This document shows, piece by piece, positions 14,750 through 26,576 of a stretch of 64,000 nucleotides of DNA. Under the pieces are notes generated by a model. The model had not been told where the DNA came from, did not search any database, and saw only the letters and a list, made by a program, of their open reading frames with translations. Position 1 is the stretch's first letter; every line of letters begins with the position of its first letter. This stretch comes from Sistotremastrum niveocremeum HHB9708 (lineage: Eukaryota; Basidiomycota; Agaricomycetes; Sistotremastrales; Sistotremastraceae): the NCBI GenBank assembly GCA_001630475.1, contig KV419425.1, forward strand, positions 360,880 through 424,879, given 5' to 3'. The translations under genes and the position numbers were made by a program.

Positions 14750-15231
14750 TTGGATGTTCAACTACTCTCACTAGGGACCCATTGACTTGAGATAGTCGGA
14801 AAGAGATTGCGAAGAGGATCCTGAACATGACGCGATCGACTCGCGATTTTACTTAAGTACGTACGAGAAAGGTGAGGGAGGGACATCCGGATTCCGAAAT
14901 GCTGGCCAAATATGCTCAGACTTCGCATAAATTTGATTCCGTTGATTTGTAAGAGCTGTGGGATCTCGATCCACTGAGTGAATTGAGCGAGCGGTGTAGA
15001 GACTTTTACAAATCATGTCTATAAACCCCGGAAATAGGATTCACGAGAGAGAGAAACCGAAAAAAGCTGGTCCTCAGGGAAGTGTAATATTTTTTCTAAT
15101 TCGAGGAAGCAAATACATTCGTGAAATATCATATGCTAACAGGTTACATGGTTACATGGTATCCGAGTTATTGGCAAAGATCGCGGTCCCATCTGCGATT
15201 TGGAAATCTGCGACCGGTGGAGAAAATTTCA
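14750..15231. other. intergenic region between MFS copies 2 and 3
   Basis: This 482-bp stretch should hold the promoter of MFS copy 2 and the 3' end region of copy 3. I see no gene and no clear TATA box. Confidence 0.45.
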
Positions 15232-17202
15232 TCATTGCGAACCATCAGTGTGCTGTATGCTGGACCAAGCCCTCAATTGGGGACCATAACGGATACAGAT
15301 CTGGACCATTCTGTAGCAAGTCAGAGCAGTTTTCGCAAGGTGGAAGCAAGAGCGATACCCAAAGCCTATCAACGCAATGACGGCCGCAATCATGTTCGTC
15401 AAAGCCACCCCGATTGCCTCTATGCTAGGCAGGATACCAAAAATCAGGGCAGAAATTGTCACACAACGAACGGCGCTATAAAGTTGTCCATCCATGATGA
15501 GTTCTTCAGTTAGACAAGGTTTGAATGAGACTCACTTTTTTGCTGCTGCAGCTTCAGCACTTCTATTTTGCATGACATCGACGTTGTAAGTGGAGCAAGG
15601 TCCGATCGCAATACACATCTAAAACATGTTAGCACGGAAAAATGTCAACAACATTCTCATACCCCAATCCCGTGGGTCAGGAGAAGACCGATGGCAAAGA
15701 CGAGGCCAAGTGATCCTTCAAAGAATTGGATCACGAAGCCGACGATCACGGTAGGTAGAGGGACGAGATACAGCCCTCCGTACCACGTTGCTCTGAGACG
15801 ATCTTCTGGAACCCATTGTCCATCTCGTAATTTTCGCCACGTTTTGACAGTATGGTCGGAAAGCCAACCAGCGAAAGGAATTCCCACTGATAATTTAGAA
15901 TATTAAGGACAGACCAGGAAACAGTGGAAGCTCATACACATGTTTCCCAGGCCCGACGGAATGAAAAGAGTCCCCAGAAGGGCTTTGTTTGTAATTCCGT
16001 ATCTTTGACCCTACCATGAGTCATATCGGTTACGTTTGGTTTCAATGAGGAACTAGTAAAATTTACGATCGTGTACGCCAACGGGATCAACATAATGTAG
16101 TCAGTGGCGAGGGTTAGAGCAGGACCAACAGTCTGGTTTAAACAATCTATTAGACAATCATTCACCAAGATTCAGACTAGATCACGTACGGATAAGAACA
16201 GAACCGGACTCTTCAAGAGCCCTAATGGAATAAGAGGGTTAAGAAACACCACTCTTGCCTTTTTGTTTTTGACATCAATCTTGTCAATCCCACGCGTTCC
16301 GGGGTGCATGGTCTCAGGGAGGTAGGCAATAATGAGAGCAAGCATTACGATACCGACTCCTCCGAGCCCTGCTTGCATGATACGCCATGATAATCTCTCT
16401 GAGACGAGACCTCCGACTAGTGGTGCTGCGGCCGGTCCAAGGAGTGCGAGCTGGTGGATGGTTGGGCAGGGGAAAATTAATGGGAGGACCGGTGGCATAT
16501 ACATGCAGACTCACACATCCGTAGAGGCCCATCGCGCGGCCTCTGTGCTCTAACTTGAATACGTCCGTGATGACTGCTTCTCCCACAGAATGAAATGCAC
16601 TACATCCAAAGGCCTGCAGTGCTCGGGAAATGATGAGCTCTGGCACGTTTCTACTTCCAGCAACTCCTAAAGAAGCCAGAAAATATAGTGGAAGCGTCAA
16701 ATCGTATATTCTCCGCCTTCCGACTGAAAGGGATTTTGCGTGAGTTTGAGTCGCGGTTTGAGCTCAGTTCCTACAATATCCGGCGTAACGTGACCAGAAT
16801 AGGCCTCCGAATGCGCTCGTGAACAGGGACAGCCCAACGGAGAAACTGAAGTAGACTGTCAGAAGGGATCGATGGCTTTTCTAGCCAGTGCCATCGTGGT
16901 TTAGATTATCACTCACTTTACGATGGTGCCAGTGGTCTTCAAGTCCTCGGCAATCTGAGGGATAACTGGTGTAAGTGAGCTAGCCGTGAAGACTGATTTC
17001 AGATCAAATCAAGTGCTTCCTCCTAGATTTCAAGGTAGGGATACGTACGCATCAATAAGCAACAGCTCGAGACAGTAATGAGAATGATTTGCTTCCGCCC
17101 CTTGGAGAAACGATCATAAACATCTCCAGAATGTGGAGCAATCAGAGCTGTTGTCTCCGAAGTGAGTAGATCGTTTTTTCCCTTCGATGTATCGTTTGAC
17201 AT
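15232..17202 (-). CDS. MFS transporter (DHA1-like), tandem copy 3
   Basis: The third transporter of the array. The start at 17202 (MSNDTSKGKNDLLTSETTALI) matches its neighbours; a longer in-frame start at 17268 is less likely. Landmarks are RALQAFGCSAFHSVGEAVITD, DVFKLEHRGRAMGLYGC, AYLPETMHPGTRGIDKIDV, the central loop FAGWLSDHTVKTWRKLRDG and STYNVDVMQNRSAEAAAAK, with the C-terminus IRYGPQLRAWSSIQHTDGS. It shares a 551-bp divergent promoter with alpha-glucosidase 2, which may allow co-regulation. That is inference from layout only. Confidence 0.87.
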
Positions 17203-17753
17203 CTGATTGGGCTGGCCGCTGACAGCGTACGGGGTGGCAAGTGGCAAGTTTAGGACCCTGCATGGCATCTGGTTTGCAGCTATATAAATATCCAGGCCAC
17301 AATTTCCCTGATTTCCGACACAATATCAAACGAGATCGGCCGTCAGTACCAATGGAGGATGTTAACTGTAGGTCGCTACTCACTGGCGTTTAGCATTTTC
17401 ATGGCAGGAAGCTTTACTCGTATTCAGCACCTCGAGCCAGTGTTATATCAGGGACAAATTTGCCAAGTAGGAAATTCGGACGATGTAATTCTCAACATTG
17501 GCGACTAAACTGCGACTCAAGCCACAGTAAACAATTGTAGCTGTATTTGCATATGTTCCGGCTCCTCGGCGGCTAAAGCAAAGACTAGGAATATTGTTTG
17601 CATGTCTTTGTGCAGACCCTTTGGCGGCTGACGTACTCAGGCTCGTGGTCAACCCATGATCAATCTTCAGGATGAGGATATTTGCTTCTTTGGGGGCTGT
17701 TCCAGTCCAAGTATCTCGAGCTAGTCTTCACATCGAAAGCAGACACGTTCTCG
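17203..17753. promoter_or_regulatory. shared divergent promoter of MFS copy 3 and alpha-glucosidase 2
   Basis: The two starts face away from each other across 551 bp. An AT-rich TATATAAATA at 17281-17290 lies 79-88 bp upstream of the transporter start and is a plausible TATA element for it; it is too far (about 464 bp) from the glucosidase start to serve that gene. Confidence 0.45.
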
Positions 17754-20700
17754 ATGGGGAAGTTTAGAAAATGGCTGACAAGACTCGGCATGGTGGCATT
17801 CTGCTTCAGCGACGCGAAAGGATCATATATTCTGCCAAATCTACGTGATATTTCTGGATGCCCAGGCTACACCCTGACGAACGTCGTACATGTACATTCA
17901 CCTCCGTCCAGTGCAATAATCGGGGACTTGATTCTTGCAGGGGACCCCTGCGATGCTTACGGCGATGACCTGAAGCATTTGCGTCTTTCAGTCGATTATG
18001 AGGATGGTCCGTGTCTAATTTGTGGAAACAAAGCGAGTCTGACATGTTCATTGTTCTGCAGAGACCAGAATTCACCTGAAGATATGGGATGCATCTCGGC
18101 AGCGCTATGAAGTCCCAGAGTCGGTGTTACCACGGCCTTCGAACAAAGATATCCAGGCCTCTGCATCACAAATCACGCTGAATTACACTGCATCACCTTT
18201 CACCTTTCAAGTAGTCCGACGTTCCACTAATGAGATCCTCTTTGATACCTCGCGCCATCCCCTAATCTTCGAGCCACAGTATTGGCGTATCAAGACCGAT
18301 CTACCCCCTAACGCGAACTTGTACGGTCTAGGCGAGCATACAGACTCGTTCCGCCTTCCTACATATAATCACACTCGCACATTGTGGTCTCGCGACTCGC
18401 CGGGTGTTCCTCCCGGAACCAACCTCTACGGCAATCATCCCATCTATTTCGAGCATCGCAAGGGTGGCACACACGGCGTATTTCTTCGCAACTCCAATGC
18501 AATGGACGTCAAGCTCGATGACCTGTATGATCGAACGACGTTGGAATTCAATGTCATTGGTGGCATCATTGACCTGTACTTTCTTGCTGGAAGCGAAAGC
18601 TCTCCGGCAGAAGCCGCAAAACAATATTCAGATATCGTCGGAAGACCCGCTGAGATCCCTTATTGGTCTTTGGGTTTCCACCAGTGCAGATGGGGCTACT
18701 CAGGTAATCTTGATATTCCCTTCTATCCACTTGTGTGCTCACCGATGGTGATCAGATTTTGTGGAAGTCGCTCACGTAATCAGCAACTATTCTTCCTCCG
18801 GCATCCCACTGGAGACGATGTGGATAGATATTGGTCTGTGATATGTCGATCAATATCTTAATACTTGACGGCGTACAGATTACATGAACGATTTTAAGAT
18901 TTTCACCGCGGACCCCGAATACTTTCCAACGGCTAGACTCCGGGAGATCGTCGACTATCTCCACCTTCGCAATCAACACTTTGGTAGGTTCCTCTTTCAG
19001 TGCTACTGGGTTGATTGTTGATGCGTTATGTTACAGTTTTGATGGTGGATCCTGCTGTTGGCTATCTCCCAGGAGAGAACTATCAGACGTTCGATCGGGG
19101 CGTCCAAGATGATATCTTCCTAAAGAATCCCAATGGCTCGTATCATCTGAGCATCGTTTGGCCCGGAGTAACTGTTTATCCCGGTAAGTGCTTACAGCGA
19201 AGAATTTGTAACGAACTCAACGAAGAAATTATTAGATTGGTTTCATCCCAACATCACCGAATTCTGGAACAATGAATTCAAACTGTTCTTTGACCCTGCG
19301 ACGGGAATAGACATCGATGGTGTTTGGATCGTAAGCATATTATCATCGCTGTCGTAAACTCCGCTAACTTCGCTTCGTCGAATTGAACAGGATATGAACG
19401 AACCTGCCAGTGTAATATGTGCATTGTGTTTAAATTCCGCAAATAATCATTCTCCGATAGTTCTGTCTATACCCTTGCTTGGATCCATTCGAACAAGCGC
19501 GAGAGCAAGATCGCCCTCCCCCTCGACCTGCATCCCCACCAAAGCCCGATACTCCGATCTTCCAACACGACAATACATTCACGATACAACCTAGAGGCGG
19601 GTTCGAGAAGCGAAGTCTTTTGGCTCCTGACTACGTACCAAAGAACTCTTTCGGGACGCTCTCCGAAAAGACCGCCCACGTAGGACATCCGTTTGATTGC
19701 TGAGCGCGCATTGACTTTGATCTCTTCAGGTCACCGCGGTACACCACAATGGATTAAAGGAGTATGATACACGTCAGCGGTTCATATCACCTCTTGTAAA
19801 TATACTGAACGCGACGTCAGATAACTTATATGGGACTATGATGTCAGCGGCTACTCGACGAGCAATGCTCGCTCGTCGACCTAAAGAGAGGCCGTTCATC
19901 ATTACGCGGTCTACATTTGCAGGTGCTGGAAGTCATGTCGGAAAGTGGTTGGGTGACAATCTTAGCACTTGGGCCCAGTATCGGTTCTCGATCGCTGGTA
20001 TGCTGGGTATGGCAAGCATTTACCAGGTGGGCAGATTGGATGCCGTGCCATCCCAGAAGCTCATTGAACCGTAGATTCCGATGGTTGGCAGTGATGTCTG
20101 TGGATTTGGCAAGCATGAAAGTCGTTAATTTTGGTCGAGGTGCTGACGTCAGCGATTTTAGGGGGCAACGTCACGGTGGATTTATGCGCAAGATGGGCGA
20201 CCCTTGGGGCATTCAATCCTTTCTTCAGAAATGTAAAGTCTATCGCACCGTAACACATTCTAAATAACTTATAAATTCCAGCATAACATCGAACATACCC
20301 TTGGTCAGGAGTTTTACCTTTGGGACCTAACGACTGAAGCGGCGAAGAAGGCTATTGACATGCGGTAAGCTTCGCTCGTTTGATTTTTCCCAGTGACTAA
20401 CAGTCACCACACAGATATCGCCTCCTGGACTATATATACACCGCTTTTCATCGTGCGAGTGTAGATGGTAGTCCCGTACTCAGTCCTCTCTGGTTCAAAT
20501 ATCCCGCAGACGAGAAAACCTGGGACATTGATCTGCAATTCTTGTACGGAGACTCAATACTCGTATCTCCTGTGACTGAAGAAGGCTCGACATCGGTGGA
20601 CATATATCTGCCCGATGATATCTTCTACGACTTCCTCACCTTGGCGCCCGTGAGAGGACACGGGACCACGATCACTTTGAAAGAGTGAGCATGTTCATTT

Positions 20701-21175
20701 CAGCCATAGTCTGAAGAATGACCTCCCCTGCTCTAGCATCTCTTTGGTTGACATCCCAGTGCATATCGTTGGTGGCAGCGTCATACCTCTGAGGGTATCA
20801 GGCGCGATGACTACTACGGCGTTGCGGACGAAAGATTTCGCTCTCGTTGTTGCTCCCGGACTTGATGGAGAGGCGCAGGGATCTTTGTATATTGACGATG
20901 GAACTTCGCTGGTTCAAGACGCAATAAGCGACATATCGATATCCTACAGGCTTGGCAAAGTTTCGCTTACAGGATCATTTGCTTACTCTTCTGGTGTCAA
21001 GCTTGCGAGCGTCATTGTGTTGGGGTTAGAAGAAGCTCCTCTTGTTGTACTGGCGAGCTCTGGCGGCGTTTCTTTGGGCGAACTCGATGTACGGTTTGAT
21101 GAGCAGAACGGGTACACCGTCATCACTGTAGACCGACCATTGGATCATCACTTGGACCTCGTATTTGAGGTGTGA
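17754..21175 (+). CDS. GH31 alpha-glucosidase, secreted, paralog 2
   Basis: A close paralog of the gene at 5931-9339, with the same roughly 15-exon layout. The start at 17754 ([19 protein letters not shown]) gives a hydrophobic N-terminus with a likely signal peptide. Shared landmarks are [44 protein letters not shown], nucleophile motif DMNEPAS (19394-19411) and [20 protein letters not shown] for the acid/base. The Pro-rich loop ([13 protein letters not shown]) after the nucleophile is also kept. The intron after SDVCGFG (20109-20161) starts with GC instead of GT, while paralog 1 has GT at the same place. All other introns I traced are GT-AG. The gene looks functional. Confidence 0.92.
20109..20161 (+). 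other. GC-AG intron in alpha-glucosidase 2
   Basis: The exon ends GGATTTG and the next exon begins GGGGCAACG, giving CGFGGN in frame as in paralog 1. The 53-nt intron starts GCAAGC and ends TTTTAG. Reading straight through hits a stop (TAA at 20126-20128), so removal is required. Confidence 0.8.
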
Positions 21176-21392
21176 TGTGAAGGTCATCTTGTTTTGAATG
21201 TATAGTAGCTTGATATTGTGTTTGAGGCCGCCTCCGCTGTCATGTGGACCTGTTCGTCAACCATACGATTCATGATTGAACAGCGAGCACACTACCGGGC
21301 GCAGACCCTGTTAGCGGGCCGGGCTCATAATTCTGCCAGCTTCAAATTCGAATTAAGACTTGACCGATAACTCTCTCAACTGCATTGACACC

Positions 21393-23231
21393 ATGGCCCG
21401 AAATGCTCAATCTCCTGCTACTACACTTGCCAATGCCGCAAAAGTGCATGCGAGGTTACCTACATTCGACGAGCTGCCCAAATTCAGGAATTTTACCGGA
21501 TGCGCTTGGCAAGTCTGGGGAAGTGACGACCAGCTCGGGACTATAAATCTCCTTACTCCAGACGTCGTCCAGAGAGCAGCAAAGGAAGAGATCAGGTACG
21601 CTATCTTAATTGATATGTTTAAAGCACTGGAACCTGATTCAGGCCGGCCGGATTTCATTTACTAGAACTGGGAAGAGCGTTGCTTTGAATTGGTCGGTCT
21701 TCTGTCTCTTCGACTTCGCCGACGATTGAAAGCTTCTTTCTATCTTTGACTTCATATCGCGTACAGGCCGATCAATTTTCCATCCAAGGTAAGCCATATC
21801 CAACTCTGCCTACCGACAGGGTACAACCCTGACTTCATTGTCATGACTGACTGACCTATATAGCCCTTGTTCGGTCGACAACCTCCCGAAATTAAGATCC
21901 TGGACCGGGGATTTGCTCGAGATGATGAGATCCATCTTGTGAGTATCTTTGAAACCTAACTTTCGCGAGAAGCAGAGAGAAAAGGGGACCTTGATCACGG
22001 TCATGTGTCATTCATATTCACAGCCTCGTGCTTTTCTTTACTTATTATGATACTTACGTCGATTCGAAACAGAATACTCAATCTGGAACTCAATGGGATG
22101 GATTAAGGCATTTTGGGATCAACGCACATGGCGTAATCTATAACAAGTAAGGAAGATTTCATTTCTTGCAAGCGGCGAGGGCGGCGACTAAACCTAATCT
22201 AAACTGCAGTCACCCAATTTCGGCAATCAAAACAGGCGAAGCCTGCGTAATGGACGATCCCACGAAAATCGACCCAGATCTTATCAAATTCGGAATTCAT
22301 AGTACACTATTCTCCCATGTTCTCACTCAGTCTCCGTTTACTGATTGAAAACTTGATAGATTGGGCTCGGCATGGCATTAGCGGGCGTGGAGTTTTGCTT
22401 GATCTCGTGCGATACTACACAGAATCGGGGGATGAATTGCCCTATAGCCCATGGGAGACTCACGGATTTACGGTGCCCGAATTGGAGAGAGTAGCGGAGA
22501 AGCAAGGTGTTGAATTCCAGCAGGGAGATATCTTGCTCATCCGTGCGGGATTCATTCAAAAATATTACCAATCCAGCCAATCGGAGAAGGACTGGATAGG
22601 GCGGGAACTGGGGACAGAATGCTTGTTAGTACACCCATTTTAATGGGACGGATATCATCTAATCTCGATCATACATCGCAGCGCTGGAGTCGAGCAATCC
22701 GAAGCTATGAAGCGATTCTTATGGCAGATATACACTCACTTGATATGTGAAAACTACTAAGACCTATTGCAGGGATAATCACTTCGCTGCTGTCGCTTCT
22801 GATCAACCTGGATTTGAAGTTGAGATATTCTCTACATCCAAAGCGAGCGATGCCTGATTGTCCGAAAGAAACTCCCGCCGAACCAGGGCGACGAGATGTT
22901 GCATCAGGTAATAATTTCATTATTCATATTGGCGTGGCAGCTCATCATTTCAGACCCTTCTTGGGTACGTTAGCTCTTAGAGATTTTTTCGTCTGTTGGG
23001 ATTGACTGAGGATCGTGGATCAGCCTCTGGGGGATGCCGATAGGAGAACTGTTTGATCTGGAAGAACTTTCGGAGCAATGCGCTGCAACAGGACGGTATG
23101 CATTCTTCTTTGCTAGCTGGCCACTCAATATGTGAGTCCGTTATAATTTGCTACGATTGTCACAGATAAGCTGACTTTAAGCTAGTCTAGGGGGGTGTGC
23201 CAGTCCTGCCAATGCAGCGGTAAGCAACTGA
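21393..23231 (+). CDS. cyclase-family protein (PF04199-like), paralog 2
   Basis: This gene resembles the one at 364-2145 across its whole length. Exons in order give MARNAQSPATTLANAAKVHA, LPTFDELPKFRNFTGCAW, RPINFPSK, PLFGRQPPEIKILDRGFARD, GTQWDGLRHFG, WARHGISGRGVLLDLV, PWETHGFTVPELERVAEK, ILLIRAGFIQKYY, AGVEQSEAMKRFLW, DNHFAAVASDQPGFE, DEMLHQ, LWGMPIGELFDLEELSEQC and GGCASPANAAVSN. The protein is about 340 residues. The metal motif again has Gln (SGTQWD) where the superfamily usually has His. An 11-nt microexon lies at 22954-22964. One donor (GTTGAG after GFE) is weak. The role is unknown; no other kynurenine-pathway gene is nearby. Confidence 0.82.
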
Positions 23232-23882
23232 CATTCATTAATTGCTCGGCCCTCCCAAGTTGATCACGATTGCAAGGCATATTTCTGATACACCTACCTC
23301 TCCACATTTGACCCCTATTGGGATGCCGCGGGGAGTATTTGGTTTTAATCTGGCTGCAACGTTTGGAGTCTGGAGGGAATAGGATCTGTATCTTAGTTCT
23401 TGGGCTGGAGTTTAATTGGGGTTTCATTATGTCTATACTATTTTGTCGTCACTAGAGTAGTTGGGCCATCCTTAACGCGTTTTGCGCCGAGCCTTGTCCT
23501 CCATGAAAATGATGCCGAGAAAGGAAAACTCAACATCGCACACTTTCTAACTCCGCTCACACCCCTTACGCCCGTCCGCTCAGTGACTCGCTGTCGACTT
23601 CCTGGTATGTCGATTATACGTATGACGAGCATTTTCCAATGAACTGAACCTTTGAATTTTCAGCATTAGTTTGCTAGGATCAGCATATTGGACGCTCTAC
23701 AAGAAACGTTTCTATCGCGTCACTACGACAACCTCGAAGACATCAGTCCTTTTGGGCCCCTGCGGCTCGCTGCTTGGTGAACCTTGCCGACGCGTTTCTT
23801 GGATAATCATTAACGTCACTCGCACCGACCTTCTCTATTGAGGCTTCCCAAGACCCCTCCAATCGTCCTATCACACGAAATC
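23232..23882. other. intergenic region upstream of the TQ-repeat protein
   Basis: A 651-bp region between two plus-strand genes. It should hold the terminator of the cyclase gene and the promoter of the next gene. Short open frames here are not convincing. Confidence 0.5.
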
Positions 23883-26257
23883 ATGTCGCTGTACACAGGC
23901 GTGTTCCCAGCCTTACAAGGATCTTCCCCGACACAACAATCACTCACTCCCCACTCCTCTTACACCTCCTCCACCTCAACGGAACCCACTGCAGGCCCAT
24001 CCAAACTACCGTACATCACGGGCCTTCAAAATCTGCATTTTTCGCTTAAGGCGCTGCCACACGAGCTCGAGCCTCCCACACGCACACCATCTCCTAGTGG
24101 GATTGACAGAGCGAATGAGCTGCAGAATAAGCTCGAAAGTGCGCTGAAGACGGGGGTGTACATTGGGGCTTTCGTCAATCTGGTATCGACAAGCTTGAGC
24201 GGCGGCGATTGGAGACCGAAGGCGTTGAAGAAGTCATACTCGGATACGGGGAGTTTGATACCACCGCTGGTGGAAACGGAAGAAGAATGGATTGCATGGG
24301 AGGAGAGCGTGAAGGCGGCGAAGGAAGAGCGGAGGCGGTATCAAAAGACACCTTCACTACAGGATGAAGTCGTGTCTGAGGCTGCCCCTCAAGTTCTGCC
24401 TGAGCCGTCGATATTGGTTGAGAGCTCGCAGGTCGATGTCGCTGGGAGAGTGGAGACATGGCGGGACCAGATTGTTACGTCTGCGGAGAAGGAATCTGTG
24501 CGAGAAGAGGAGCACGCAAAGACCGTAACTGTGGCTGAGGCGACGAAAGAGAAACGGAGAGATGTGGAGGTTCGGACACTGAGTTTCAAGGTCGTCAAGA
24601 ACTCTCAAGAAAAAGAAAAGCCACGGCCGGGCAAAAATATTCCGTCTCGTCGTCCAACACCTTCCTCCGCACCCCAGATTGCTCCTCAGCAGCGAAGGAC
24701 CTTATCGAAAAGTCCTGCTCCGAGACCAACTCGAGCCCTCGTAGAGCCTTCCAAGCCTATAATCATCGATCTCTCGGAACAGGTAGCAACTTTACTCTGA
24801 AATCATGAGATGTTACTTACATATCTAATTGACAGGAGGATCCATTGCCCACAAGTAACAAATCCGCACAAAATGTCTCCGAGAAGGAGTTTCCCATCGA
24901 AGAGCCTCCCTCCTTCTCGGACTGTGTGACCTCAACGCAGCGCGAACCAGTCCGCGTCGATATCGAACCTCCGGCTGCAAACAAAGCCCCAGAAATCGAA
25001 CCACCAGTGGCTGAGGCTATTGAACCGCCGCCTCAACCAGATTCACCATCGGACCTTTCAGAGAGCTTGCAGCCAAAAGAGCCAGAGTCGGCACCTCCAC
25101 CCGACGCTGAAACTCTACCCAAAACCGTGGAGGAGCCTCAACAGGTTGAAGAGATCTCGACAGCCGGCGACGAGCCTGAATTGCCTGACCCGCCGTCTTT
25201 CGACAACGTTGTAACGTCTACGCAGGTACCGCCTCGCCCACAAACTCCCGAACCCGACACTCGGACTGTAGGCAGTTCTCGTGACTACTTGTCCGAATCG
25301 CCTTCCTTCCGCAATGTCCCTACATCAACTCAGAATAACCCTGATATTCCGGCGCTCCTCGATAACCAGAACGAACTAAATGAGCTCCCCGATCATATAT
25401 CGTTTGATGACGTGATTGAATCGACCCAGCAACATCATTTCGCGTCCCCTTTCGATCATCATAGCATGCATTCTATGCTGGGATCTCCATCATTCCGCTC
25501 CGCTGTGGCATCGACTCCACAAAAATCTCGTTCCCCTCCAAGCGATTATCTGGGATTATGGGAAGGACCCCCGCGTCGATCTCCTACTCCCCCTGCGGAA
25601 GCGGTGGATGCTATCTCTCAGGAGTTACTCAGCATGTCTTCATCGCGGGGCAACACACCTGGGAACAAGTCAGAAATAGCCACGACGCCCCGCCGCAAAC
25701 GTTCGACGTCACCCGACACGCGACATACCAGTCCAGCGTCGTCACCGAATAAACGATCAAAACATAATTCACCTATACCTCTTGATCTAATGCCTAATTC
25801 TGCGAAGCCTATCACGAAGGCTCAGACCCTACCAACGCTTGGTGCTACCGAGCGTGAACTACCTACTCTCTCACAATTATTGAATGGACGCCATAAACGC
25901 GCGTCCACTCCTCCGCGTCGAACATCTGCACAGCCAAGACCACCCAGCCCGCAGCCCAAGAAAGCGACGCCTCCTCCCCGCCAGCTGCCTATCTTCGAGA
26001 TCACTCCCATTGGTCCCGCTTCGCCCTTTTCCTCTCCGCCATCAATGCATGACGACCCAGATTCGCCGCCGACATTAGGCAAACCTCGATTCACCAGGGC
26101 TGCTGACCCTCCGCCATATCCACGTCCGCTAGGGACGAAGACATCTAGTTTCTACGGAATGGAATATAACAGCCAGTTCCAGATTGAGGACAATGTCCAA
26201 GCTGTCACGAGGTTCTTGGAAGAAGATGTGTCCGTTTGGGCGCGTGACGATGACTAG
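23883..26257 (+). CDS. disordered Ser/Pro-rich protein with repeated PSFxxxxxSTQ motifs
   Basis: I do not recognise a named family. Two exons, 23883-24782 and 24836-26257, with a 53-nt GT-AG intron, encode 773 residues. I chose MSLYTGVFPALQG at 23883 over an in-frame ATG at 23838. The only ordered-looking part is near residues 95-175 (LVSTSLSGGDWRPKALKK, EEEWIAWEESVKAAKEERRR). The rest is rich in Pro, Ser, Thr and Glu and probably disordered. A 12-residue unit recurs five times between 24905 and 25519: PPSFSDCVTSTQ, PPSFDNVVTSTQ, SPSFRNVPTSTQ, HISFDDVIESTQ and SPSFRSAVASTP. Four copies end in TQ, the core of ATM/ATR-type phosphorylation sites. A basic stretch (TPRRKRSTSPD, PNKRSKHNSP) could be a nuclear signal. 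The next gene on the same strand is Rap1-like. Confidence 0.8.
24905..25519 (+). repeat. five degenerate 36-nt coding repeats (PSFxxxxxSTQ)
   Basis: The units lie at 24905-24940, 25190-25225, 25298-25333, 25394-25429 and 25484-25519. They share the protein pattern (P/S)-x-S/P-F-x-x-x-V/P-x-S-T-Q, with Phe at position 4 in all; the fifth ends in TP. DNA identity between units is low, so the conservation is at the protein level. Confidence 0.75.
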
Positions 26258-26576
26258 GAGCATGGTGATCAGTGATTTTGATAGCACACTTGTATAAGTT
26301 ATCCTAGTATATGCTATAGTGCTGTACAGCATGTTGAATTCCGAAGCATGGCCTTTCACTCTCAAAGTACTCTGGAACTGACAAGCACGGCAACCCGGCA
26401 TTGTTGTCCAACGCGTGACGTATCAGGTCACAAACACGCCCCTGGCCCGGGAGAGCTCCCTGAAGTCGACCATCCGCGGACGCGCTGTGCTAATTGTCCA
26501 TCTTGCCAGCAACCAGCTCTCCTATGGCTCACCACAGGTACACTTGATAGCAATCTCATGAATTGATTCTACTATC
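26258..26576. other. promoter region of the Rap1-like gene
   Basis: This 319-bp gap contains a possible upstream first exon for the Rap1-like gene: ATGGCTCACCACAG followed by a GTACAC donor near 26540, which could join an acceptor at TTAG near 26586. Otherwise I see nothing. Confidence 0.35.

Noticed and set aside
23400-23642. 80-codon frame with a hydrophobic start
   Set aside because: No family, no splice context, and it lies in the expected promoter of the next gene.
25822-26094. Minus-strand Gly-rich frame
   Set aside because: Antisense to the Pro-rich C-terminus of the TQ-repeat protein.
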